The notes: generated by a model not told the origin, from the sequence alone. A DNA stretch of 23,081 nt from Pseudomonadota bacterium (GCA_023445495.1 JAEXLC010000198.1:1-23081); one strand, 5' to 3'. Shown: positions 9,738-17,187, counted from the stretch's first letter. Program-made: numbers and translations.

Positions 9738-11543
9738 TTACTTCACGCCGTGCATCCAGTATTTCAGCGGCCAGCTCAGCAGGAGCAGCAGCACGCCGAG
9801 GATGATCGCGGCGATCGAGATCGTCGTGAACACGCCGACATAGGTGTCGAGGCTGACCTTGAGGTTGGTCACCTGGCCACCGACCGTCTCGACGCTGGCG
9901 AACTGCGCGATCACGCCGGCGACATACTGCGCCACCGAGATCGACAGGAACCACACGCCCATCATCAGGCCGACGATACGCGCGATCGAGAGCTTGGTAA
10001 TCATGCTGAGGCCCACCGGCGAAATGCACAGCTCGGCCGCCGAGTGGATGAAGTAGAGGCCGGCCAGCCACCAGATGCTCACCTTGAACCCGGCATCGGC
10101 ATAGTGCGCGCCCCAGACGAGCAGCAGGAAGCCCGCCGCCACGCCGATCAGCGCAAGACCGAACTTGACCGGGATCGACGGCTCGAGCCCGCGCTTCGCC
10201 AGCGCAGTCCACATCAGCGACATGAACGGCGCGAGCAGGATGATAAAGGCCGCGTTGAAGAACTGGGTCTGGCCGGCGGTGATCGTGAACAAGCCGAACA
10301 CCGAGAGATCGGTGTTGCGATCGGCGAACAGCGTGAGCGAAGAGCCCGCCTGCTCGAACAGCGTCCAGAACACGACGTTGAAGACGATCAGCACCATCGC
10401 GGCGAGCATCATCTGGAACTCGGTCTTGCTGCCCGCGACGAACGACCAGACCAGGATCGCCGGCACGCCGAGCAGGAACGAGCCGAACAGCAGCTTGCCC
10501 ATCAGCGGCAGCGACGCGACATAGCCGATGAAGCCCGAGCCCGCGGCCGGCGCACTTGCCTGCATCAGGTTGACGTAGAGCAGGTAGAACAGCGGCACGA
10601 CGCAGAGCGCAACCGCATAGATGATCCATTGCTGGCTGTTGACCTTGGGCTTGGCGGGCGGCTCGCCATAGCCATCGAGCTTGCCGCCGTTGAACTGGAT
10701 CAGCGCCCAGGAAACCATCATGCCGATCGCGGCGAGGGCAAAGCCCCAGCTCCAGCCATAGGCCACGGCCAGCCAGGGGCAGATCAGCTGCGAGAAGAAC
10801 GAGCCGAGGTTGATGCCCATGTAGAAGATGGTGAAGCCGGCGTCGCGGCGACGGTCGCCCTGCTCGTAGAGCTCGCCGACCATGGTCGAGATGTTCGGCT
10901 TGAAGAAGCCGTTGCCGACCGAAACCATCGACAGCGCGATCAGCAGCACCATCACATAGAGCGGGCTGCGGTCCGCGCCGGATTCGAACTTGCCCTTCTC
11001 GATCTTCCGCTCGACGGTGCCGGCGTTGAGCAGGTCGACGCTGCCGTCGTCATTGCCCTTGATCTCGAGCTTCTTCACCTCGGCGCCGTTGCCTACCACG
11101 ACATAGCGGACTTCCTTGTCCGCCTGTTTCTCGATCGAGACTTCGTAGCGCTGGCCGTCGATCGTCGCGTGCGGCGTCGCGGTCGGGCCGCCGAAGCAGA
11201 GGATCGCATAGCCGAGCGACATGATGATCGCGCCGAACTTCACCGCGCGCTTCGAGCCGAGATACTGGTCGGCCAGATAGCCGCCGATCAGCGGGGTGAG
11301 GTAGACCAGCGCGGTGAACCCGCCATAGATGCCCGTCGCCTCGCGGTCGCCGAACATGAAATGCTGCGTCAGGTAGAGCGTGAGCAGCGCGCGCATGCCG
11401 TAATAGCCGAAGCGTTCCCACATCTCGGTGGTGAACAGGCGCGCCAGCTGGCGGGGATGCCCGAACCACGTCGCTTCCCTCGCGGGATTGACGTGGGTGA
11501 TGTCCGGCTCTGCCGGACTATCGGCGGTTGGAGTGTCTACCAT
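9738..11543 (-). CDS. POT/PTR-family proton-dependent oligopeptide transporter
   Basis: This inner-membrane MFS transporter takes up di- and tripeptides with protons. The 601-residue protein carries the POT signature E40-x-x-E43-R-F-x-Y-Y-G49 in the first helix, LIGGYLADQYLGSKRAV after TM2 and GNGFFKPNISTMVGELY in TM4, plus about a dozen further hydrophobic helices. Between the third and fourth helices lies an extra hydrophilic segment of roughly 70 residues (DNA about 10970-11185), absent from the short loop of classical family members. By POT topology it would be periplasmic. ATG 11543 is the only sensible start; an AAAGGG lies about 11 bases upstream, so the ribosome binding site is loose. 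The gene is monocistronic with a clear terminator downstream. The nearby secreted M13 peptidase could supply peptides, which is speculation. Confidence 0.95.
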   Translation of the reverse strand: MVDTPTADSPAEPDITHVNPAREATWFGHPRQLARLFTTEMWERFGYYGMRALLTLYLTQHFMFGDREATGIYGGFTALVYLTPLIGGYLADQYLGSKRAVKFGAIIMSLGYAILCFGGPTATPHATIDGQRYEVSIEKQADKEVRYVVVGNGAEVKKLEIKGNDDGSVDLLNAGTVERKIEKGKFESGADRSPLYVMVLLIALSMVSVGNGFFKPNISTMVGELYEQGDRRRDAGFTIFYMGINLGSFFSQLICPWLAVAYGWSWGFALAAIGMMVSWALIQFNGGKLDGYGEPPAKPKVNSQQWIIYAVALCVVPLFYLLYVNLMQASAPAAGSGFIGYVASLPLMGKLLFGSFLLGVPAILVWSFVAGSKTEFQMMLAAMVLIVFNVVFWTLFEQAGSSLTLFADRNTDLSVFGLFTITAGQTQFFNAAFIILLAPFMSLMWTALAKRGLEPSIPVKFGLALIGVAAGFLLLVWGAHYADAGFKVSIWWLAGLYFIHSAAELCISPVGLSMITKLSIARIVGLMMGVWFLSISVAQYVAGVIAQFASVETVGGQVTNLKVSLDTYVGVFTTISIAAIILGVLLLLLSWPLKYWMHGVK

Positions 11544-11661
11544 GCGGTGTAATGCCCTTTGAATTCGGTTCCGGGTCTTGGGCCCGGCGCATGGGCGGCC
11601 AAACTAGACGGAATGAAGCGGCTGTAAAGCATGTGCATTTGTGCGCATTGCCGCCACCTGA

Positions 11662-11746
11662 CCGTCATCCCCGCGAAGGCGGGGATCCAGGGTTTCTCTG
11701 CCGTCTCGCTTGTGACCCTGGATCCCCGCCTGCGCGGGGATGACGG
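11662..11746. repeat. Palindromic intergenic repeat (GTCATCCCCGCG-type), copy 1
   Basis: A long inverted repeat with arms of about 32 bases (11662-11693 and 11715-11746) begins CCGTCATCCCCGCGAAGG and ends in its near-perfect complement, with a 21-base spacer. The same family occurs at 19653-19734. It occupies much of the 272-base gap between the divergent POT transporter and nitroreductase genes; nothing else is supported in that gap apart from their unseen promoters. Confidence 0.88.
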
Positions 11747-11815
11747 GGAGAGATGAGGATACGGAGAGAATGTTGCGAACGCCCGGAACTTGGCGCGGAA
11801 GGGCACGCACCCTAG

Positions 11816-12424
11816 ATGCCCCGCATGACCTTCAACGACACCACCTCCCCGCTCTCGCTGCTCCGCACCCGCCGCTCGGGCAAGCCGCGCGACCTGGGCG
11901 CGCCCGGGCCCAGTCCCGAGCAGATCGACGCGATGATCGCGATCGCCGCGCGCACGCCCGATCATGGCAAGCTCTTCCCCTGGCGCTTTGTGGTGGTGCC
12001 GGACGAAGCCCGCGCCGCGCTGGGCGACAAGCTCGCCGCGATATTGCGCAGCGAAAAGCAGGACTGCACCGAGCGCGACGAGGAAGCCGCGATCCAGTTC
12101 GCCACCCAGGCGCCGGCATTGGTGGTGGTGCTTTCCGCGCCGGTGGTGCCGCACAAGATCCCCGTGTGGGAACAGGAGCTGTCAGCGGGCGCCGCGTGCA
12201 TGAACCTGCTGCATGCCGCGCACGCCATGGGCTTTGCCGGCGGCTGGCTGACCGGCTGGGCCGCCTATTCGGACGCGGTGCGCGACCTGTTCGGCGGCGA
12301 AGGCCAGAAGATCGCCGGCTTCGTCTTCCTCGGCACCCCGGAACGGCCGCTCGAGGAGCGCCCGCGCCCCGAATTGTCCGAAATCGCACATAGGTGGAAT
12401 CCCGGGTATGGACCTGACGCCTAA
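11816..12424 (+). CDS. Nitroreductase-family FMN-dependent oxidoreductase (YdjA-like)
   Basis: The 202-residue protein matches the small nitroreductase group: an FMN-contacting LLRTRRSGK near residue 16, AARTPDHGKLFPWRFVVV (about 43-60), PALVVVLSAPV, a central helix SAGAACMNLLHAAHAMGFAGGWLTGW and FVFLGTPE. Such enzymes transfer electrons from NAD(P)H through FMN to nitro compounds or quinones; the natural substrate is unknown. ATG 11816 was taken as start; ATG 11825 is possible and neither has a good ribosome binding site (AAGGG lies about 12 bases upstream of the first). It ends 18 bases before the GntR regulator, but that regulator appears to have its own promoter. Confidence 0.9.
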   Translation: MPRMTFNDTTSPLSLLRTRRSGKPRDLGAPGPSPEQIDAMIAIAARTPDHGKLFPWRFVVVPDEARAALGDKLAAILRSEKQDCTERDEEAAIQFATQAPALVVVLSAPVVPHKIPVWEQELSAGAACMNLLHAAHAMGFAGGWLTGWAAYSDAVRDLFGGEGQKIAGFVFLGTPERPLEERPRPELSEIAHRWNPGYGPDA

Positions 12425-12425
12425 T

Positions 12426-12443
12426 TGGTGTATTATAGCACCA
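12426..12443 (+). promoter_or_regulatory. Promoter -10 with overlapping inverted repeat; leaderless start of gntR
   Basis: A TATTAT (12431-12436) is followed by 6 bases and then the ATG at 12443, the normal distance from a -10 box to the transcription start. The mRNA would then begin at or next to the start codon; no ribosome binding site is present. The -10 box is enclosed by the inverted repeat TGGTG-N8-CACCA (12426-12443), a likely autoregulatory operator for the GntR protein. The -35 region is weak (ATGGAC at 12408-12413). Confidence 0.5.
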
Positions 12444-12799
12444 TGACAGCGCTAGAGCACGAGGACAGCCCGGTCTACCTCAAGCTGCGCGCCAGCATCG
12501 CCGCGGCGATCCTGCGCGGGCAATACCGGGCAGGGGATCAGCTTCCGTCGGTGCGTGCGCTTGCCGCCGAGCATGGCGCCAATCCGCTGACGGTGGCCAA
12601 GGCCTATCAGAGCTTCCAGGATGACGGCTATGTCGAAGTCCGCCGCGGCGTCGGCATGTTCGTGCTGCCGGGTGCGGTGGAGAAGCTGCGCATCGCCGAG
12701 CGCGAGCGCTTCCTCACCGGCTACTGGCCGCGCGTGAAGGACCATATCGCCCTGCTCGGCCTCGACGTGCACGAGCTGCTCGACCGCGAAACGGCCTGA
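12443..12799 (+). CDS. GntR-family transcriptional regulator, YtrA subfamily
   Basis: The 118-residue protein has a GntR winged helix-turn-helix (PVYLKLRASIAAAILRG, then LPSVRALAAEHGANPLTVAKAY and the wing GYVEVRRGVGMFV). Only a short helical tail of about 40 residues follows, which is the hallmark of YtrA-type regulators that lack a ligand-binding domain. YtrA members usually repress their own operon, often one with ABC-transporter genes. Here the next genes are signal peptidase I (3-base gap) and an ABM monooxygenase, so this regulator probably controls them. The start follows a -10 box within an inverted repeat, which suggests leaderless, autorepressed expression. Confidence 0.92.
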   Translation: MTALEHEDSPVYLKLRASIAAAILRGQYRAGDQLPSVRALAAEHGANPLTVAKAYQSFQDDGYVEVRRGVGMFVLPGAVEKLRIAERERFLTGYWPRVKDHIALLGLDVHELLDRETA

Positions 12800-12802
12800 G
12801 CG

Positions 12803-13666
12803 ATGACGGTGGTCGATCCAGCGGCCGCCGTGCCACAGAAGCAGGGCTGGGCGCGGACCGCGCTGGCCTGGGGCCTGCTCTTCGGCGGCGTCTTCGCCTT
12901 CCAGAGCGTGGCGGCCAAGCCCTTCTACATTCCCTCCAGCTCGATGATGCCGGTGCTGCGGACCGGCGACCGGCTGATCGTCTCCAAATATCCCTATGGC
13001 TGGTCCTATGCCTCGCTCTCGATCCATGGCAGCGCCGTGGTGCCGGGACGACTGCTGGCCAGGCTGCCCGAGCGCGGCGACATCGTCACCGTGGCGCGCC
13101 GCGAGGATGGATCGGACCTGATCAAGCGGGTGATCGGCCTGCCGGGCGACACGATCGCGGTCAGCCACGGCGTGGTGATCCTCAACGGCAAGCCGGTGCC
13201 GCGCGTGGCCGATGGCACTGCCGACATTCCGGTCGATGCGAACATCCCCTGCGACGAGGCCGAACTGGCGCCGTTCCGCAAGGTGGCGAAGGACGGCACT
13301 TTGGTCTGCGCGCTGCCGCTGTTTCGCGAGACGCTGCCGAACGGCGCAAGCTACGACGTGATCGACCTGGGCGATACCTATCTGCCCGGCGGCTATATCA
13401 GCCCGCGCGACAATTACGGGCCGATCCGGGTGCCAGCCGGCCACGTCTTCCTGATGGGCGACAATCGCGACCAGTCGGCCGACAGCCGCTTCTCGCTTGC
13501 CGAGAAGGGCCTGGGCGGCCCGGTCCCGATCGAGAGCCTGGGTGGGCGCGCCGAGATCATCACCCACAGCTATTCAGGCGAAGGCTCGTGGCTGAACCCG
13601 CTGAGCTATGTCACGTCGCTGCGCGGCAATCGCGCGGGGAATTCGCTGCGCCCCGAACGCCGCTGA
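12803..13666 (+). CDS. lepB: Signal peptidase I
   Basis: Signal peptidase I removes signal peptides from secreted proteins on the periplasmic face of the inner membrane. The 287-residue protein has an N-terminal membrane segment (about 18-38), box B IPSSSMMP with nucleophile Ser47, box D DLIKRVIGLPGD with general base Lys108 and box E MGDNRDQSADSR. It has a roughly 80-residue segment between boxes D and E, as in other alphaproteobacterial enzymes. There is only one membrane anchor. It starts 3 bases after the GntR gene and overlaps the ABM gene by one base (TGATG), so it is in an operon with them. The usual neighbours of the housekeeping lepB (rnc, era) are absent, so this may be a second, regulated copy; that is inference. 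Confidence 0.93.
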   Translation: MTVVDPAAAVPQKQGWARTALAWGLLFGGVFAFQSVAAKPFYIPSSSMMPVLRTGDRLIVSKYPYGWSYASLSIHGSAVVPGRLLARLPERGDIVTVARREDGSDLIKRVIGLPGDTIAVSHGVVILNGKPVPRVADGTADIPVDANIPCDEAELAPFRKVAKDGTLVCALPLFRETLPNGASYDVIDLGDTYLPGGYISPRDNYGPIRVPAGHVFLMGDNRDQSADSRFSLAEKGLGGPVPIESLGGRAEIITHSYSGEGSWLNPLSYVTSLRGNRAGNSLRPERR

Positions 13667-13965
13667 TGCTGGTCATCACCGGCACCTTCCGCGTGCCGCC
13701 GGCCAGCATGGAAGCAGCGCGGCCGGTGATGGCAGCGATGGTCGAGGGCAGCCGCGCCGAGGCGGGATGCATCCATTACAGCTATGGCGAGGATGTGCTC
13801 GATCCCGGGCTGATCCACGTCATCGAGCAATGGACCGACCGCAGCGTGCTCGAGGCGCACTGGGCGAGCCCGCATATCCAGGCCTGGCGCGCAGCCTGGC
13901 CCGGGCTCGGCATCGGTGAACGCGACCTGACATTGTTCGAGACGGACGCCGGCGCGCCCTGCTAG
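13666..13965 (+). CDS. Antibiotic biosynthesis monooxygenase (ABM/YgiN-like) domain protein
   Basis: The 99-residue protein is a single ABM-type ferredoxin-like domain. Characteristic stretches are VITGTFRVPPASMEAARPVM, EAGCIHYSYGEDVLDPGLIHVIEQW, SVLEAHWASPHIQAW and a C-terminal beta strand. Family members oxidise quinones or haem without cofactors, or act as dimeric detoxification proteins; the substrate here is unknown. The start overlaps the lepB stop (TGATG), giving translational coupling and the third place in the gntR-lepB operon. Function in the context of secretion is not obvious. Confidence 0.85.
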   Translation: MLVITGTFRVPPASMEAARPVMAAMVEGSRAEAGCIHYSYGEDVLDPGLIHVIEQWTDRSVLEAHWASPHIQAWRAAWPGLGIGERDLTLFETDAGAPC

Positions 13966-13976
13966 GCTGTGCCCCC

Positions 13977-14405
13977 ATGGCCAGGGCAGATCAGATCCCC
14001 GTCCGCTTCCGGATCGTCATCGAGCAGCCGGTGCCCGGGGTGCGGCACAGCCTGCAGGCGAAGGACGACCTGCCGCTCGACCCGAAGACGTCGCTGGCCG
14101 GCGAAGCGCTGCACTTCGACTTTCCGGTGCGCGTGGGGCCGGGCCCCAAGTTCTTCGGCGACCAAGTGCGCCGCGAAGGGCCCGAGCGGCGCTTCGTCTA
14201 TATCCGGATCGGCCAGTCGGCCGGGGACCATGGCGCGCCCTGGTCGCGCCGGATGAAGATCGACATCCACGATATCGAACCGGCGCTGCTGGAGCGGGCG
14301 GCGGGCGGCGGCGTCCTCGAGATCACCGTCAACGGTACCGGCAAGGACGGCACCCCGGCCTGCGCCACCGTGCGCGCGACCAGCCGGCGCGTCGTGGCGG
14401 ACTAG
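13977..14405 (+). CDS. DUF5990-like protein, unknown function
   Basis: The 142-residue soluble protein has no signal peptide or membrane segment. The sequence pattern (PVRFRIVIEQPVPGVRHSLQ at the start, FDFPVRVGPGPKFFGD, RRFVYIRIGQ, WSRRMKIDIHDI) matches what I remember of DUF5990, a beta-rich family without known function. A TAGGCT at 13963-13968 ends 8 bases before the ATG and no ribosome binding site is present, so a near-leaderless start is possible. It lies 11 bases after the ABM gene and may simply be read through from it. Its 3' end overlaps the convergent hydrolase gene by 4 bases. Confidence 0.75.
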   Translation: MARADQIPVRFRIVIEQPVPGVRHSLQAKDDLPLDPKTSLAGEALHFDFPVRVGPGPKFFGDQVRREGPERRFVYIRIGQSAGDHGAPWSRRMKIDIHDIEPALLERAAGGGVLEITVNGTGKDGTPACATVRATSRRVVAD

Positions 14406-15112
14406 GCCCAGCTGCCCAGCGTCTCCGCCACGGCGCGCAGCACCTTCGGCTTCATCTGGACGAAGAGATGGCTGCTGCGCACTTCGATCGCGCGGCAGGC
14501 GGCGCCTTCGGCTTCGCGGCAGATCAGGCCGTTCACGAACCCGTCGCTGCGGCTCCAGATCGCCGCCGAGGGCACGGGTAGCGGGCGCGCCGCTTCCGCC
14601 AGCCGCCGGACAACCACCGGATCGGTGATGTTCTCGCCGGTGAACAGCTGGAATGGGCGCCAGACGTTGGTGGCGCTGGGCAGGCCGGCAAAGGGCGAAC
14701 TGATCGTCAGCACCGCGCGCACCAGTTCGGGGTGGCGATGCGCGACGATCCGGCTCATCACCCCGCCCAGCGATACGCCGACCAGCGTGACCTTCTGCCC
14801 GGTCTCGCGCTGGATCTCCTCCACTCGCGCGATCAGCCGCTCGCATTCGGGGCCGACGGTGCGCACGCCGAAATTGCGCCCGAGCTTCCAGGGATAGGCG
14901 CGGTAGCCGAGCCGGCGCAGCATCGTGCGCAGCACGAAGTTCGAGCGATCGGTGTTGCACAGCCCCGGCGAGACCAGCACCGGGCGGCCATCCCCGCGCG
15001 GGAGTCCGGCGAGGCGGAAGCCCGCAAGCTCGGCGATGTTGAGCGCGGCGCGCGCCGGCTCGATCGCGAGCGTGAGCCGGGGCGGCGGATCGGCGGCGGT
15101 CCTCGGTATCAT
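14402..15112 (-). CDS. Alpha/beta hydrolase (lipase/esterase-like)
   Basis: The 236-residue protein has an alpha/beta-hydrolase fold: PVLVSPGLCNTDRSNFVLRT (oxyanion region), LVGVSLGGVMSR with the nucleophile elbow G-x-S-x-G at Ser114, SDGFVNG as a likely acid position and EVRSSHLFVQ with the probable catalytic histidine. The acyl substrate is unknown, though the LGGVMSRIVAHRHPELV region recalls triacylglycerol lipase and PGAP1-like proteins. No signal peptide is evident, so it is probably cytoplasmic. It overlaps the upstream DUF2459-like gene in ATGA (15109-15112), so the pair is co-translated. The 3' end overlaps the convergent DUF5990-like gene. Confidence 0.87.
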   Translation of the reverse strand: MIPRTAADPPPRLTLAIEPARAALNIAELAGFRLAGLPRGDGRPVLVSPGLCNTDRSNFVLRTMLRRLGYRAYPWKLGRNFGVRTVGPECERLIARVEEIQRETGQKVTLVGVSLGGVMSRIVAHRHPELVRAVLTISSPFAGLPSATNVWRPFQLFTGENITDPVVVRRLAEAARPLPVPSAAIWSRSDGFVNGLICREAEGAACRAIEVRSSHLFVQMKPKVLRAVAETLGSWA

Positions 15113-15753
15113 AGCCACAGCATCACGCCCCAGGGCAGCGGCGTCCAGACCCCCATGCGCACCCCCGCCTTGCGCAGGCCCCGTCCGGTCCATTCGTTGC
15201 AGGTGTTGATCGCGCTGTAGCCGCCCTTCGCGCTGTAGAAGGCGTCGCGCGCGCCATAGCCGCGCACCACTGGCCCGGCGGCGAAGGTGCCGCGGACATA
15301 TTCGACCAGCCGGCGATATTCCTCCTTGTCGAGCACCACCGCACGGACCGATCCGCCGGCACGCGGCTCGGGGATGTGCGCGACATGGAGCACAGTCGAT
15401 CCGACCCCGGCCAGCGCCTTGGCGGTGCGCCACGGATCGAGGTCGCGCCACTGCGCGGTGTGGAGGTAGAAATCGCGATTGCCCCAGCCGAACGCCATGT
15501 ACGGCTCGGCGCCGTAGCGCGGATCGGCGAGATGCTCGGGCCGGGCGACGTCGCGAAAGGCGGCGGCGGGCAGGATCAGATCGGTATGCGCGCCATTATC
15601 GGCGACATAGATTCGGATGCCGGTCGCCACCGGTTCGCGCCCGCCATTCACCGCCAGCCCGGCACCGAGCCCGGCCGCCGAGAGATAGAGCACGACCATC
15701 AGCACCAGCGCCCCCGCCAGCCGCAGCAATATCCGCAACATCGCCCTCCCCAT
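15109..15753 (-). CDS. DUF2459-like (TIGR02117-type) membrane-anchored protein
   Basis: The protein of about 214 residues has one N-terminal hydrophobic helix (LLRLAGALVLMVVLYLSAAGLG), followed by a periplasmic domain with YVADNGAHTDLILPA, AFGWGNRDFYLHTAQW, VRGYGARDAFYSAKGGYS and INTCNEWTGRGLRKAGV. These are features of the DUF2459/TIGR02117 family, first noted near urease genes; its function is not established. The conserved H-T-D, Cys and Asn hint at an enzyme but prove nothing. Start choices are ATG 15774, 15753 and 15741; I took 15753 because 15774 would leave only 14 bases to the divergent phhA. A GGGGAGG directly precedes ATG 15741 and could favour that start. Confidence 0.8.
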   Translation of the reverse strand: MGRAMLRILLRLAGALVLMVVLYLSAAGLGAGLAVNGGREPVATGIRIYVADNGAHTDLILPAAAFRDVARPEHLADPRYGAEPYMAFGWGNRDFYLHTAQWRDLDPWRTAKALAGVGSTVLHVAHIPEPRAGGSVRAVVLDKEEYRRLVEYVRGTFAAGPVVRGYGARDAFYSAKGGYSAINTCNEWTGRGLRKAGVRMGVWTPLPWGVMLWL

Positions 15754-15774
15754 TTCGCGTCCGCCCCGCACCAT

Positions 15775-15782
15775 GCTATGTC
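15775..15782 (+). promoter_or_regulatory. Candidate -10 element of phhA (possible leaderless start)
   Basis: GCTATGTC differs at one position from the alphaproteobacterial housekeeping -10 consensus GCTANAWC described for Caulobacter. It is followed by 6 bases and the phhA ATG at 15789. No ribosome binding site is visible, so the mRNA may start at the ATG. The -35 is weak. Confidence 0.4.
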
Positions 15783-15788
15783 AGATCC

Positions 15789-16658
15789 ATGGCGCAAGAC
15801 ACGCATGTACTCGACCGTCCGCCCGAAGGCGCGTCGGCCGACTGGACGATCCCGCAGAACTGGCAGGCCTATACGGCCGAGGAACACGCAACCTGGGACA
15901 AGCTCTATGAGCGCCAGGTCAAGCTGCTGCCCGGCCGCGCGAGCCAGGCCTATCTCAACGGCCTCGACGCGCTGCGCCTGTCCGAATCGGGCATCCCGAA
16001 TTTCGAGGAGCTGTCCGAGCGGCTGATGAAGCTGACCGGCTGGCAGGTGGTGGCGGTGCCGGGCCTGGTGCCCGACAATGTGTTCTTCGATCACATGGCC
16101 AATCGCCGCTTCGTCGCCGGCAATTTCATCCGCCGGCCCGACCAGCTCGACTATATCCAGGAGCCGGACGTCTTCCACGACGTGTTCGGCCATGTGCCGA
16201 TGCTCGCGGACCCCGTGTTCGCCGACTATCTCGAAGCCTATGGCCGCGGCGGCAACCGCGCGCTCGAGCTCGGCGCATTGAAGCAGCTCGGCCGGCTCTA
16301 CTGGTATACGGTGGAATTCGGGCTGATCCGCGAGGACGATGAGCTGCGCATCTACGGCGCCGGCATCGTCTCCTCCTCGGCCGAGAGCATCTTCTCGCTC
16401 GAGAGCGGCAGCCCCAACCGCATCGGCTTCGACATGAAGCGGGTGATGCAGACCGACTATCGGATCGACGATTTCCAGCAGAACTACTTCGTCATCCCGA
16501 GCTTCGGGGAATTGCTGCGCCAGACGGTCGAGACCGATTTCGCACCGCTCTATGACGAGATCGTCGGCAAGCCGGACATCCCGATCGCAGAGATCCTGCC
16601 GGGGGACGACGTCATCACCCGCGGCACCCAGGAATATGCAAAGGGCAAGGCTGCCTGA
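15789..16658 (+). CDS. phhA: Phenylalanine 4-monooxygenase
   Basis: This pterin-dependent, non-haem iron enzyme hydroxylates phenylalanine to tyrosine with O2 in the cytoplasm. The 289-residue length fits monomeric bacterial enzymes, which lack the animal regulatory domain. The iron ligands of the 2-His-1-carboxylate triad are visible in DVFHDVFGHVP (His130, His135) and YWYTVEFGL (Glu176). Other family stretches are DYIQEPD, FVAGNFIRRPDQLDYIQEP and DYRIDDFQQNYFVIPSF. It has no usual ribosome binding site; a good -10-like element ends 6 bases before the ATG. The stop overlaps the next gene's start (TGATG). No pterin recycling gene (pterin-4a-carbinolamine dehydratase) or Lrp-type regulator is in the window. 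Confidence 0.97.
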   Translation: MAQDTHVLDRPPEGASADWTIPQNWQAYTAEEHATWDKLYERQVKLLPGRASQAYLNGLDALRLSESGIPNFEELSERLMKLTGWQVVAVPGLVPDNVFFDHMANRRFVAGNFIRRPDQLDYIQEPDVFHDVFGHVPMLADPVFADYLEAYGRGGNRALELGALKQLGRLYWYTVEFGLIREDDELRIYGAGIVSSSAESIFSLESGSPNRIGFDMKRVMQTDYRIDDFQQNYFVIPSFGELLRQTVETDFAPLYDEIVGKPDIPIAEILPGDDVITRGTQEYAKGKAA

Positions 16659-17185
16659 TGGTCGGTTTCCTGAAGAAGCTGTTCGGCGGCGGCACGCCGG
16701 CGTCGGAAGCGGAGACGCTTTCCGAACCCGACCTGACCCTCACCCGGGCCGAGGAGGAGCTGAAGCTCAAGACCGAGTTCGCGATGGCGACCTGGGGTCT
16801 GGGCGATGGCGGTACCTGGGAAGCGGATCTCGATGCCGGCACGATCAGCTTCACCAATGACAAGGGATGGGAAATCACCGCACCGGTGCAGGTGATCGGC
16901 ACGTTCAACACGCTCGACGGCAGCTGGCTATGGGGCTGGGATCATCCCTCGGTGCCCGAATCGGCGTCGCACGACGCGCGGCGCGTGCTCGAATTCGGCG
17001 AGCAATATGGGCTGGCCGCGCTGACCACGCGCAAGATCCAGACCGACGAGACCGATGCCTGGACCTTCACCGCGCTCGCCTGCCACCTGGCCGGCGCGCA
17101 GGGCGGCTATCGCGGGCCGGCGGGCAGCACGCATGTGTTCATGACCTATGGCACCGTCTCGATCCGCAAGCCGGAAGAGGCGTGA
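16658..17185 (+). CDS. DUF6882-like protein, unknown function
   Basis: The 175-residue soluble protein starts with an amphipathic basic stretch (MVGFLKKLFGGG), then a helical linker, then a domain with DLDAGTISFTNDKG, QVIGTFNTLDGSWLWGWDHPSVP and a Gly-rich end (QGGYRGPAGSTHVFMTYGTV). The WLWGWDHPS signature matches what I remember of DUF6882, which has no assigned function. Its ATG overlaps the phhA stop (TGATG), so it is co-translated with the hydroxylase; a metabolic link is possible but unproven. The first residues could bind a membrane surface. Confidence 0.78.
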   Translation: MVGFLKKLFGGGTPASEAETLSEPDLTLTRAEEELKLKTEFAMATWGLGDGGTWEADLDAGTISFTNDKGWEITAPVQVIGTFNTLDGSWLWGWDHPSVPESASHDARRVLEFGEQYGLAALTTRKIQTDETDAWTFTALACHLAGAQGGYRGPAGSTHVFMTYGTVSIRKPEEA

Positions 17186-17187
17186 GC

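Noticed and set aside
9726..11552. 608-codon plus-strand frame over the POT transporter
   Set aside because: The product is a charged His/Arg/Glu/Asp-rich string without membrane helices or motifs; the minus strand gives a clear POT transporter with its terminator.
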